Shown here piece after piece: positions 25,227 through 33,243 of a stretch of DNA of 64,000 bases. The number at the start of each line of letters is the position of its first letter. The first letter of the stretch is position 1. The notes beneath the pieces were generated by a model. It did no database searches. It had not been told where the DNA came from and saw only the letters and a program-made list of their open reading frames with translations. The position numbers and the translations under genes were made by a program. The stretch covers positions 3,906,001 through 3,970,000 of the forward strand of contig NZ_CP043959.1 in NCBI RefSeq assembly GCF_008632955.1, written 5' to 3'. This DNA is from Streptomyces tendae. Lineage in GTDB: Bacteria > Actinomycetota > Actinomycetes > Streptomycetales > Streptomycetaceae.

Positions 25227-27380
25227 TCACTCGGCCGCCGCCGCCACGCGGTCCTTCGTCGGCTTCCGGCGTGCCACGGGGGTGTCCAGGTGGACGACGA
25301 CCGTGGTGTAGAAGCGGTGCACGGCGTCGTCGACACTGCGGATGAAGCCGGTCTCGGCGTTGCCGCGTCCGCTTCCCATCCCCTTGAACAGGGAGAGCCG
25401 GAAACCGGTGATCTTGGTCGCGCCGTCCTTGGGGAGCAGATCCGCCGGTTCGGGACGCAGCCGCTCCAGGGTGCCGCGCGGACCCGGGCCGGTGCCGTCG
25501 ACGAGGGTCTCGACATGGAGGTCCGCCGGCGCGTCCGCCAGACGCCGGACGAGCTGCTTGGCCCAGCTCAGCGGGTAGCCCTGTTCGGGGGAGGGGACGT
25601 CGATGGCGGTGCGCAACTTGCCGGTGCGCAGGTCCGCGCCGACGGTCAGAACACCGGGGGTGCCGTCGATCCGCAGCTCGGCCTGGAGGCGCCCGTCGAG
25701 GCACAGCTGGTCGGCGAGGCGGTCACGGCGTTCCTTCGGGTCCGTTCCGCGCTTGGCCCGCTGGACGGGCAGGACCTTCTGCCCGAGTTCGCCACCCAGC
25801 CTGAGGCAGACCTGGCGGATGAGCCGTTCCCAGTTCTCGACGACCTCCAGCGCCCGGCCGTCCCCCTGACAGAGGGTCTCGTCGTCGATGCCGTTGCGCA
25901 CGGGGACCCAGGAGGGCCCCATGTTCTGGAAGCCGTGGCAGCCGGAGTTCTCGTGCTGGAGGTAGTGCAGCAGTTCCTGCAGCAGCCAGGCGTGCGCGGC
26001 GTTGCCCACCCCCTCGTGCCTGATCAACATCTGCGCCTGGTGGGCTACTTCCGCCCAGGACAAGTGCCACAGGGCGACCTTGTGCTTGCGCCGCCTGTCG
26101 ATCTTGACGTCGACGAGCGGGCTGCCTTCCAGGGCGACGTCGTTCGTCAGCGTGATCACGGCTTCGTAACCGCGGCGCGCGGCGATGTCCATGTACGCCT
26201 GCACCTGCTCGGCCTTGAGCGCGTTGCCGTTGGTCTTCGTTTCCACCAGGGCGGTCCACAGCTTCCCGGCCCGCTCCACGCGGATGACGCCGTCCGGGCG
26301 GCGCGGACTGTCGCCGTGGGGAAGGGAGACCTCCGTGAACGTCTCCATGCGGCCCGCCGGGGCACCGAAGGCCGCGGTGAGTCGTCGGCTGAACTCCGGC
26401 ACTTGCGCCATCACCGACAGCAGCACGGAGGTGGCCCGCATCTCACGGTCCCGGTCGCTCTTGAGTACGGACACCGGGAACAGCCTCGCGGCCCTCCAGG
26501 AGTCGTTCTCCGCCAGGGTCTTCTTCACCGTCGCGGGAAGGGTGACCTTCTTCTTCGCGGTACGTGGCCGGGCGGCCGGCTTCTTGGCCAGGTCCGCCCA
26601 GGCCTCGTCCGCCTGGCGCTTGTCCGCGTGGTCGTCGGGTCGGCGAGGGGCGGGTACGGCATCCATCAGTGCCTGCCCGGCCGGCTCCGCGACAGGCACG
26701 GACGTCGTCACGTCGCCCGGCCCGCCCGCGCCGACGCTGTCGCCAACGGCATCGAGCACCGCTTCCGGCTCTTCCCCGGCCTCCGGATCCGCTGCCGCCT
26801 CCGCGTGCGCCTGTGCTTCCGTGGCCGCGTCGTCCTCGATGTCCACGCCGAAGTCGGTGGCCAGCCCGGCGAGCCCGGTCGCGTACCCTTGTCCGACGGC
26901 GCGGAACTTCCACCCCTCGCCCCGCCGGTACAGTTCGCCGAAGATGACCGCTGTCATCGAGTCGGCGTCATCGACGGCGAACCGCAGCAGACCCTCCCCG
27001 GCCGCGTCGGCCAGCGTGATCCTCACGTCCTCCAGCTCACCGAAGCTGGCACCCTCGTACCTGCTCGCTGCGACGACGATCCGCTCGACCTCGCCCGGCA
27101 CCGCGGTCAGGTCGAAACTGATCCGGTCCTCGCTGCCGTCCGCCGTCGGCGTCTTTCCCAGCAGTTGAACGCTTCCGTCGTCGGCCACCGGATGGTTGTA
27201 GAAGTAGAAGTAGAAGTCGCTGTCGCTGCGCACCTTGCCGTTCGCGTCCAGCAGCAGTACCGACACGTCCGCGTCGCCCTCGCCGGTCGGGCTGGCCCAG
27301 CCCAGACTGACGATGACCGATCCGACGTCCTCGCTGAGGTCCGCCAGGGCCACATTCGCGCCCTTGACCATTTCCTGCAT
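25227..27380 (-). CDS. TerD domain fused to a PD-(D/E)XK nuclease-like region
   Basis: A 717-residue cytosolic protein. Residues 1-190 are a TerD domain with the Ca2+-binding pattern around DVSVLLLDANGKVRSDSDFY and the C-terminal WKFRAVGQGYATGLAGLATD. An acidic Ala/Glu-rich linker spans about 190-270. The remaining 430 residues hold FTEVSLPHGD, RPDGVIRVE (Asp about 365) and ALVETKT (Glu and Lys about 380-382), a plausible E-D-ExK nuclease core with a downstream Gln. ATG at 27380 has a G-rich ribosome binding site. It is monocistronic, with no other ter genes nearby. TerD family membership is clear; nuclease activity is inferred. Confidence 0.85.
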   Translation of the reverse strand: MQEMVKGANVALADLSEDVGSVIVSLGWASPTGEGDADVSVLLLDANGKVRSDSDFYFYFYNHPVADDGSVQLLGKTPTADGSEDRISFDLTAVPGEVERIVVAASRYEGASFGELEDVRITLADAAGEGLLRFAVDDADSMTAVIFGELYRRGEGWKFRAVGQGYATGLAGLATDFGVDIEDDAATEAQAHAEAAADPEAGEEPEAVLDAVGDSVGAGGPGDVTTSVPVAEPAGQALMDAVPAPRRPDDHADKRQADEAWADLAKKPAARPRTAKKKVTLPATVKKTLAENDSWRAARLFPVSVLKSDRDREMRATSVLLSVMAQVPEFSRRLTAAFGAPAGRMETFTEVSLPHGDSPRRPDGVIRVERAGKLWTALVETKTNGNALKAEQVQAYMDIAARRGYEAVITLTNDVALEGSPLVDVKIDRRRKHKVALWHLSWAEVAHQAQMLIRHEGVGNAAHAWLLQELLHYLQHENSGCHGFQNMGPSWVPVRNGIDDETLCQGDGRALEVVENWERLIRQVCLRLGGELGQKVLPVQRAKRGTDPKERRDRLADQLCLDGRLQAELRIDGTPGVLTVGADLRTGKLRTAIDVPSPEQGYPLSWAKQLVRRLADAPADLHVETLVDGTGPGPRGTLERLRPEPADLLPKDGATKITGFRLSLFKGMGSGRGNAETGFIRSVDDAVHRFYTTVVVHLDTPVARRKPTKDRVAAAAE

Positions 27381-27432
27381 GAAGCCCCCCACTGCGCACC
27401 TCGGGCACATGGAATCAATCCGGCCCATTCAT

Positions 27433-27451
27433 CTCTTGCGCGACACAAGAG
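27433..27451. promoter_or_regulatory. Inverted repeat upstream of the TerD fusion gene
   Basis: CTCTTG and CAAGAG are perfect 6-bp arms spaced by 7 bp, lying 52-71 bp upstream of the TerD-fusion start and in the region shared with the divergent small gene at 27624. It is a candidate operator, on position only. Confidence 0.35.
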
Positions 27452-27623
27452 CCAGTCGCACAGGGAAGACTGTAATACGCACGCAACACCGGCCGTGGAG
27501 ATTCCGTGAAGCCCGTTCACTGGCGATTCAGGGGCCGGGGCCCGTCGTCGGAGGGCGGTGGGCGGCTCGTATGCTGCGTCAGTCCTGGGAAACGTGTGAT
27601 CGGAAAGGGAAAGCGCCCCCATC

Positions 27624-27815
27624 GTGTTTCAGCCCACCCCTGTCTATGACCGCCTCGTCGCCGAACGCGGCGACATCCCCGTCCAGGTCCGTGGAGAAGC
27701 CGACCGGATCCACCGTGACCTGGCCGAGGTTCTGCCCCAGTTGCCCTCCACCCCGCCCGGGTACGACACCGCCGAGGCGTCCACGAGGCCTGCCGCCCCG
27801 CAGCGGCACCCGTGA
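27624..27815 (+). CDS. Small hypothetical protein divergent from the TerD fusion
   Basis: A 63-residue protein with a GTG start (GTGTTTCAGCCC), preceded at some distance by GGAAAGGGAAA. It begins MFQPTPVYDRLVAERGDIPV and has a predicted helix VRGEADRIHRDLAEVLPQL, then a Pro-rich tail. It has the amino-acid composition of a real protein and matches no family I recognise. Divergence from the TerD gene, 243 bp away, suggests that they might be controlled together. Confidence 0.6.
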   Translation: MFQPTPVYDRLVAERGDIPVQVRGEADRIHRDLAEVLPQLPSTPPGYDTAEASTRPAAPQRHP

Positions 27816-28033
27816 TCCGACCCGCAGGTGGACGGCGTGCGGGGCGGCACCGCAGGGCGGCACCACGTCAGTGATGCCTGCCCGGCCTCGCCGGACGCCA
27901 ACGGAACGTGCGGCGGGGCAGGCCGACCGTCCGCCGACCAAGACCGGCGGCCGGCGGACGGCATGATCGCTCGTGGCCGCGATGCGGTGGCATCATGCGC
28001 CCTGCACATGCGGAACGAGGAGGGGACCACGAC

Positions 28034-28576
28034 ATGCCCAGCGACCGTCTCATGCGCATCCACAGCGCCGAGTTCCAGGCCATGGCCGAGCGGGTCGTGC
28101 GAGTCACCGAGCTGACGTCCCGTCTGAACGTCATGCCGTTCGACGACGAGGAGGGCAAGGCGAGGCTGTTCGAGCAGATTTTGGGCAAGCCGCTGCCGTC
28201 TCGGGTCACGATCTATCCGCCCTTCTACACGGACCACGGTCTGAATCTCGACCTCGCCGAACGCGTCTTCATCAACCAGAACTGCACGTTCCTGGACTAC
28301 GCCGGGATCCGGATCGGGGAGCGCGTGATGATCGGCCCGAAGGTCACGTTCATCACCAGCGGCCACCCGGTCGACCCGGAGGAGCGGCGGCTGTACCTCA
28401 CCGGCGCGCCCATCGACGTGGCGGAGAACGTGTGGATCGGCGCCGGCGCCACGATCCTCCCCGGCGTCAGCATCGGCCGTGACGCGGTCGTCGCCGCCGG
28501 CGCGGTCGTGGCCGAGGACGTCCCGCCGGCCAGCTTGGTGACCGGCGGCAAGGCGACCGTGCACCGCCAGTGGTGA
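28034..28576 (+). CDS. Hexapeptide-repeat sugar O-acetyltransferase
   Basis: A 180-residue left-handed beta-helix acyltransferase of the maltose/galactoside acetyltransferase (LacA/Maa/NodL) type. It has an N-terminal helical maltose-acetyltransferase region, hexad repeats (GIRIGERVMIGPKVTF, NVWIGAGATILPGVSIGRDAVV), and the catalytic His in FITSGHPVDPEER. It would transfer acetyl from acetyl-CoA to a sugar hydroxyl. GAGGAGGGG precedes the ATG at 28034. The longer frame from 27908 is not supported. A hairpin follows the stop at once. Confidence 0.92.
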   Translation: MPSDRLMRIHSAEFQAMAERVVRVTELTSRLNVMPFDDEEGKARLFEQILGKPLPSRVTIYPPFYTDHGLNLDLAERVFINQNCTFLDYAGIRIGERVMIGPKVTFITSGHPVDPEERRLYLTGAPIDVAENVWIGAGATILPGVSIGRDAVVAAGAVVAEDVPPASLVTGGKATVHRQW

Positions 28577-28605
28577 CGCCGTCCGGGACTTCGTCCCGCA
28601 CGGCG
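28577..28605. terminator. Hairpin terminator between convergent genes
   Basis: A 13-bp stem with one mismatch (28577-28589 with 28593-28605) and a short loop, directly after the acetyltransferase stop and just before the convergent zinc-ribbon gene end at 28611. Confidence 0.75.
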
Positions 28606-28610
28606 CGTGG

Positions 28611-28832
28611 TCAGGCGGCGGTGTCCGGGCCGGCCTCCCAGGGAGCGTCCAACGGGCGCGGCAGCTCGACCCGTTCCACCGATCGACGCGACGGCATGGT
28701 CTCGTCCAGCTCCCAGTGGTGCAGGCACTCCTCACACCGAACGCCGTCCACGAGGATGTCGGTCTCGCCGTTCGGGCAGGCCGTGCCATCTCCCCGGCCC
28801 GCGCACATGCGGTCTGCTGTGATGTCCCCCAT
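28611..28832 (-). CDS. Small zinc-ribbon-like protein
   Basis: A 73-residue protein starting MGDITADRMCAGRGDGTAC and containing a later CEEC pair within VRCEECLHHWELDE. Four Cys spaced as two pairs suggest a bound zinc ion. The C-terminal tail is acidic and Pro-rich. There is no good ribosome binding site for the ATG at 28832; the internal ATG at 28808 is an alternative. I do not recognise a named family. Confidence 0.55.
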   Translation of the reverse strand: MGDITADRMCAGRGDGTACPNGETDILVDGVRCEECLHHWELDETMPSRRSVERVELPRPLDAPWEAGPDTAA

Positions 28833-29072
28833 ACGTCCGAGCCTGCGCAACCGCTCCCGGCCCGCGGGAGGAGCCGTGAGGGGCGCACGGACGCGCAGGG
28901 GATCGCATACCGCCCCAACCGTCAAACAGCGCCACACAGCACCCGCACGCCGCCGGCAGGGGAGTACGCAGGAACGGCCAATGCCGTGGAACCAGGTCCA
29001 ACGGCTCATGCCCTGGGACCAGGTCGGTGCACAGGGCCTGGCGCGGACGGGCCGGACGCGTCGCCCGCCAGG

Positions 29073-29591
29073 TCAGACGGACGCCAGCCAGGCTGCCGTG
29101 GCGTCGGGGTGGCTGAAGCGGTGGGTGTCGAGTGGGGCGAAGCGGGGGTCGTGGACACGGCGTTCGATCTCGCGGCGGCGGGGCCCGTGCTGCGACCAGG
29201 CCCACCAGGCCGGGTGCTCCCGGCTCAGCCAGCCCGCCACGGTCTCCCGGTTGCCGCCGAACAGGACCTCGCGTGTGACGGTGCGCCGGAACGACCGGCG
29301 CAGGACGCGGGGCATGACGACGCGCTTGGGATAGTCCAGCCAGACCACGGTGTCGGCCCGGTCCCACAGCAGGTCACGGACCTCCGGGTAACCGAGGGAG
29401 TCGACGATCCAGCGCGGTTCCGCGGTGAGTCGCGACACGTCTTCGCCGAAGCGCTCGTTGACGGCCCACCGGGGCCCGTTGAAGTACAACGCGTCCATCT
29501 CGTGGTACGGCAGGCCCAGACGACCGCTCAGGGCCAGGGCGAGCGTGGACTTGCCCGCACCCGTGACACCCACGACCACTATCCGTTCCAC
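29073..29591 (-). CDS. P-loop NTPase, adenylate kinase-like (FlaR/topology modulation type)
   Basis: A 172-residue nucleotide-binding protein with Walker A GVTGAGKST (residues 8-16), a following GLPYHEMDALYF segment and a Walker B-like VVWLDYP. The arrangement is that of FlaR/DNA-topology-modulation kinase-like proteins. These resemble adenylate and shikimate kinases, but substrates are unproved. The start is ATG at 29591. It is followed by the zinc-ribbon gene on the same strand, 240 bp away, and may be independent. Confidence 0.88.
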   Translation of the reverse strand: MERIVVVGVTGAGKSTLALALSGRLGLPYHEMDALYFNGPRWAVNERFGEDVSRLTAEPRWIVDSLGYPEVRDLLWDRADTVVWLDYPKRVVMPRVLRRSFRRTVTREVLFGGNRETVAGWLSREHPAWWAWSQHGPRRREIERRVHDPRFAPLDTHRFSHPDATAAWLASV

Positions 29592-29634
29592 GGAGGCACC
29601 CTAACCCGGGCCCCGGCCACGACCGCATCGGTGA

Positions 29635-30645
29635 TCAGCGCATCCGACGATCCATGAGGGCCTTGCGGCCCGTCTTCGTACGGACGGCTCGGTAGTGGAG
29701 CGATGCCACGTGCGCATACCGCCACGGGAGCGCCTCCGTGAAGCCGTCGACATGGCGGAACTGCTCCCTGGCCGCCCTGTACCGGCCCTGCCGGAACAGG
29801 AAGTAGCCCAGCAGGTGCCGCGCTTCCGGAAGCCTCGGGTGATCCGGGTCGGCCAGCGCCACGTCGGCGACTGCCGCGTCGACCAATGCACGCACCTCAC
29901 GGTCGAGGAAGTCGGCGGCACTCAGCTTGTCGAAGTGGTTCTCGTACCAGGCCATCATCGGCAGCACCGCCAGCAGGCTCCCCGGCGGCGCACCGGCGGC
30001 CGCCTTCTCGGCGAACTCGCTTACGAGCTGACGCGAGCCGTGCCATTTCGCGGTCCAGTACCGAAGCGCGCCGCTGTGCGCCTCGAAGTGGTGGGGAGCC
30101 AGGTCCGTGACGCGGGACCACAACGCATGCATCTCCTCATGGGAGTAGCCCAGTCCGCGTGCCCTCCAGATCTCCGCGACGAGCGGCGACGGGTCGTCGG
30201 GACGGAGCGCCGAAGCCCGCTCGATGTCGTCCCGCGAGGCACGCAACTCCCGGTGGAAGTCCTCGAACTGGCTCCGTGACGTTCTGTGCGCGGGCGCGCC
30301 GCCTCGCAGCTTCCACGCGTACGCCACTCCGGCACACCCCGCCACCAGCGCGGCGTCAGGGTTCCCTGGCCTGGCCTCCTCCCACGCCTTCAGCCAGCGG
30401 TCGTGCCCTCCGGCGGCGACGTCTCCCAGTCGCTGGGCGTACAGGGTACGGCGCTCCCAGTCCTGACCGGCTTCCTCGAAGAGCCGGGCCGCGGGCTCCC
30501 AGCGGCCCCGGGAAGCAGCCTCGCACGCCCGCTGCAGAGAGGCATCGGGGCCGGCGAGGTGCGAGTTCTGCCACCGCAGCGGCAGCAGGCCGTACGCGAG
30601 CCAGCACCAGAGCAGCAGCAGACAGGGCAGGACAAGGGGTGTCAT
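29635..30645 (-). CDS. Hypothetical membrane-anchored TPR-like protein
   Basis: A 336-residue protein with one N-terminal transmembrane helix (VLPCLLLLWCWLAYGLLPL) and an alpha-helical remainder resembling tetratricopeptide repeats (ACEAASRGRWEPAARLFEEA near 30; ARHLLGYFLFRQGRYRAARE near 285). Its central part includes a DUF4034-like layout. It is probably a cell-surface or membrane scaffold. The ATG at 30645 has GGAGGGA upstream. It is upstream of the P-loop kinase on the same strand with a 43-bp gap, so the two may be co-transcribed. Confidence 0.75.
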   Translation of the reverse strand: MTPLVLPCLLLLWCWLAYGLLPLRWQNSHLAGPDASLQRACEAASRGRWEPAARLFEEAGQDWERRTLYAQRLGDVAAGGHDRWLKAWEEARPGNPDAALVAGCAGVAYAWKLRGGAPAHRTSRSQFEDFHRELRASRDDIERASALRPDDPSPLVAEIWRARGLGYSHEEMHALWSRVTDLAPHHFEAHSGALRYWTAKWHGSRQLVSEFAEKAAAGAPPGSLLAVLPMMAWYENHFDKLSAADFLDREVRALVDAAVADVALADPDHPRLPEARHLLGYFLFRQGRYRAAREQFRHVDGFTEALPWRYAHVASLHYRAVRTKTGRKALMDRRMR

Positions 30646-30805
30646 GGTTGGGCGAATCCCTCCGGAAGGTGTGCGGTGACGCACACAGTGGGGGGTGCCG
30701 GAAGTATGCCTGCCGTACGAGTGGGGGCGACGTGCGGGGTGCCGTTCTCGCTCGGAGCGCCGCCGGTCGGTGTCCGGCAACGATCACGGGATCACATGAG
30801 GGGGA

Positions 30806-31678
30806 TCACCGCGAGTACCGCATCGGCCGAGCGGATCCTGCCCAGTCCCGCCCCCGTTCCGCCAGCCCGGCGGGCGCCCCCGTCCGCGCAGGGCTGCCGA
30901 CACGCTCCGGCCGCACCGCCTCCCGCGCCCGCCGTCGTCCCGTCGTCACGTACCACTGGACGGCGAGGGTGAGCGCGAGGAGGACCTCGACGGCGTCGCC
31001 GCCGTAGTACATCAGCTGTGAGCCTGCCCGCAGGTCGGGCGGCGCGAAGGTGGTGCCCGGCGGGCCGGCCGCGTACAGGCTCTTGGCCAGTACCGCGTGA
31101 GCCGCCCCGGCCGCCAGCAGTGTCACGGCCCGCAGGGGAAGTCCCCACCGCCGGCGCACGGGGTCGACGGCGCAGACGGCCATGGCGAACAGCAGACCCG
31201 CGAGCAGCATGTGCAGCTCCAGCAGGCCCCCGAGCACGGGGTGCCGGTGGGCGGCGGACCACAGATCCGTGCGGTACAGCGCCCACAGCCGCCGATGTCG
31301 ACGGCGGCGGCGACCGGCGGGAACAGCAGCCACCCGGCGACGGGGGAGTGCGCCACGCGCAGCAGCCCCCGGCGGAGAGTCCCCGGGGGCAGGAGCCGCA
31401 GGACGAGGGTGAGCGGACGGGCGACCGGGAGCAGCGCGGGACCCGCCATGGCCACGAGCAGATGCCGGCCGGTGTGGGCGGTGAACGGCCCGCCCGGCAC
31501 CGGTCCCGCGAGACCCCAGACGACCGCCGCGCAGCCGCCGGCGAAGACGCAGTCCGCCACCGCGGCCAGGCGTCACCCGTCGTCTCAGCCGGACGGCACC
31601 CGCCACGTACGCCGCGCCCGCGAGGACGCACCCGAGGGCGGCCGGCGCTCCGAACGCCGTGGACACGGCAGGCGTCAC
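30806..31678 (-). pseudogene. CtaG-type cytochrome c oxidase assembly protein, frameshifted
   Basis: Segments of a CtaG_Cox family (PF09678) polytopic membrane protein lie in successive frames. GTG at 31678 starts MTPAVSTAFGAPAALG; after about 31570 the next frame reads ADCVFAGGCAAVVWGL to FTAHTGRHLLVAMAGPALL; after about 31290 the third reads LWALYRTDLWSAAHRHPVL to the end at 30806. At 31290 restoring one C (GGCC to GGC) gives IGGLWALYRTDLW, so that break may be a base-calling loss. Intact it would be about 290 residues, a helper in copper delivery to cytochrome oxidase. Confidence 0.75.
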
Positions 31679-32113
31679 GACGGCCGTCGCCCTCCCCGCC
31701 CGGACGGGGCATGCCCGGTCCGCACGGCACGCCTCGCCCGGACGAGAAGGCGCCCCGATCAGCCGGACGGCACCCGCCACGTACGCCGCGCCGCGAGGAC
31801 GCACCCGAGGGCGGCCGGCGCTCCGAACGCCGTGGACACGGCAGGCGTCACGACGGCCGTCGCCCTCCCCGCCCGGACGGGGCATGCCCGGTCCGCACGG
31901 CACGCCTCGCCCGGACGAGAAGGGCGCCCCCGATCAGCCGGACGGCACCCGCCACGTACGCCGCGCCCGCGAGGACGCACCCGAGGGCGGCCGGCGCTCC
32001 GAACGCCGTGGACACGGCAGGCGTCACGACGGCCGTCGCCCTCCCCGCCCGGACGGGGCATGCCCGGTCCGCACGGCACGCCTCGCCCGGACGAGAAGGG
32101 CGCCCCCGACCAG
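31587..32113. repeat. Three tandem copies of a ~176-bp gene-junction repeat
   Basis: Near-identical units begin at about 31621, 31794 and 31970 (spacings 173 and 176 bp). Each holds the last 21 codons and stop of the DUF2243 gene plus the first 31 codons of the CtaG gene on the minus strand. Copies 1-2 and 2-3 differ by one base in three homopolymers (G2/G3, C4/C5, C2/C3). Units 1 and 2 create 58-codon fusion ORFs. The native junction is the third copy. Confidence 0.85.
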
Positions 32114-32545
32114 CAACAGCACGAACCCCGCCGCGTTCCACGCCCAGTCGTACGGGGTGGTGTCGACCCCGTAGCGGATCTGGTGCACGCGCAGCACCTT
32201 GTGGTCGACGACGCCGTCGAAGACCTGGAACGCGCCCGCTCCCAGCAGGGCCCCGCTCCAGGCGTGCGCGGGTGAGAGCGCCCGGCGCCGCCGCAGGTCC
32301 GCGAAGAGGAAGAACCCGGCGACCAGCGCCAGCAGTTCCGCGGTGTGCAGCAGACCGTCCGACACCAGACCCACGCCCGACGTGGAGCGGTCGTAGAAGT
32401 GGTGCCAGTGCAGCACCTGGTGGAAGACGATCTCGTCCACGGCCGCCATGACGGCCGCGCCGATGAGCGCGCACACCAGCAACGAGCGGCGCGTCTCCGG
32501 GCGTCGCGCGGTGTCCGCGTCGGTCCACGGGTCAGAGGTGCTCAC
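32024..32545 (-). CDS. DUF2243 family membrane protein
   Basis: A 173-residue protein with four predicted transmembrane helices (LLVCALIGAAVMAAVDEIVF, LLHTAELLALVAGFFLF, HAWSGALLGAGAFQVFDG, WNAAGFVLLLVGGALLV) and conserved His residues in the HQVLHWHHFYD loop, which is typical of DUF2243. These genes are usually found next to a CtaG-type cytochrome oxidase assembly gene, as here; the stop overlaps the next GTG (GTGA). The C-terminus lies in the tandem repeat. Confidence 0.87.
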   Translation of the reverse strand: MSTSDPWTDADTARRPETRRSLLVCALIGAAVMAAVDEIVFHQVLHWHHFYDRSTSGVGLVSDGLLHTAELLALVAGFFLFADLRRRRALSPAHAWSGALLGAGAFQVFDGVVDHKVLRVHQIRYGVDTTPYDWAWNAAGFVLLLVGGALLVRARRAVRTGHAPSGRGGRRPS

Positions 32546-32640
32546 GGTGCGGTCCGTCCTCCCGAACGATCGGCTGCCGCTCGCCGTCTACCCCGCACGG
32601 CGCCGGCCAGCCCCGCCGGCCGGCGCCTGTCGTGGGGGGT

Positions 32641-33231
32641 TCAGCTCCCTCCCATGGCCTTGCGCACGGTGTCCTTGGTGCGGTCCATGAGGGCGGCCAC
32701 CGGACCGAGGGCCATGTTCTTCGCAGCGGACTCGACGCCCGGATGGGGCCGGGTGGGCGCCATCGCCTCGGCCGCCTTGATGGCCCTGGCCATCGCGGCG
32801 AGGTCGGTGACGTCGGTGCTGCGGCGGATGTGGATGAACTCGTAGCGCTCCTCCGCCCGCGCGTGCGTCTGCACGTCGTGCCGCAGCTGGATCAACTGCG
32901 GGAGGAACCGCGGGTCGTCGGGGTCCATCTCGTCCAGGGACGCGAGCATCTCCTTGGCCTCGCGCTCCTCGGTGAGCCGGTCCTCGACGATCTGCTCGCC
33001 GCCCGCCACCGCCCGGCGGACGAAGGGATGGACGACCTCCTCCTCCGCGGTCTCGTGCACCGCCAGCAGCCGCACCAGCCGCCGGAAGGCGTCCCGGCGT
33101 TCGTCTCCGGCGGTTGCCTCCACCTCGTCGAAGAGGTTGCGGATGTCGCCGTGCTGGCGCATCAGCAGCGAGACGACGTCGTTGTCCGCGGCGTGGTCGT
33201 CCCCGGCCTGCGGAGTCTGCAACTCGGACAT
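32641..33231 (-). CDS. Hemerythrin HHE domain protein
   Basis: A 196-residue protein with a hemerythrin cation-binding domain. His residues and carboxylates suited to a di-iron site are in MRQHGDIRNLFDEVE, VHETAEEEVVHPFV, and later EEREAKEMLAS and RHDVQTHARAEERYEF. It may sense or bind O2, NO or iron. It follows the ferritin-like gene at 33244 on the same strand with a 12-bp gap, so the two probably form an operon. The start is ATG at 33231. Confidence 0.9.
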   Translation of the reverse strand: MSELQTPQAGDDHAADNDVVSLLMRQHGDIRNLFDEVEATAGDERRDAFRRLVRLLAVHETAEEEVVHPFVRRAVAGGEQIVEDRLTEEREAKEMLASLDEMDPDDPRFLPQLIQLRHDVQTHARAEERYEFIHIRRSTDVTDLAAMARAIKAAEAMAPTRPHPGVESAAKNMALGPVAALMDRTKDTVRKAMGGS

Positions 33232-33243
33232 CTGGGGCCCTTC

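Noticed and set aside
31587..32113. A possible CRISPR array.
   Set aside because: Repeats are about 176 bp, contiguous, without spacers, and coincide with gene ends.
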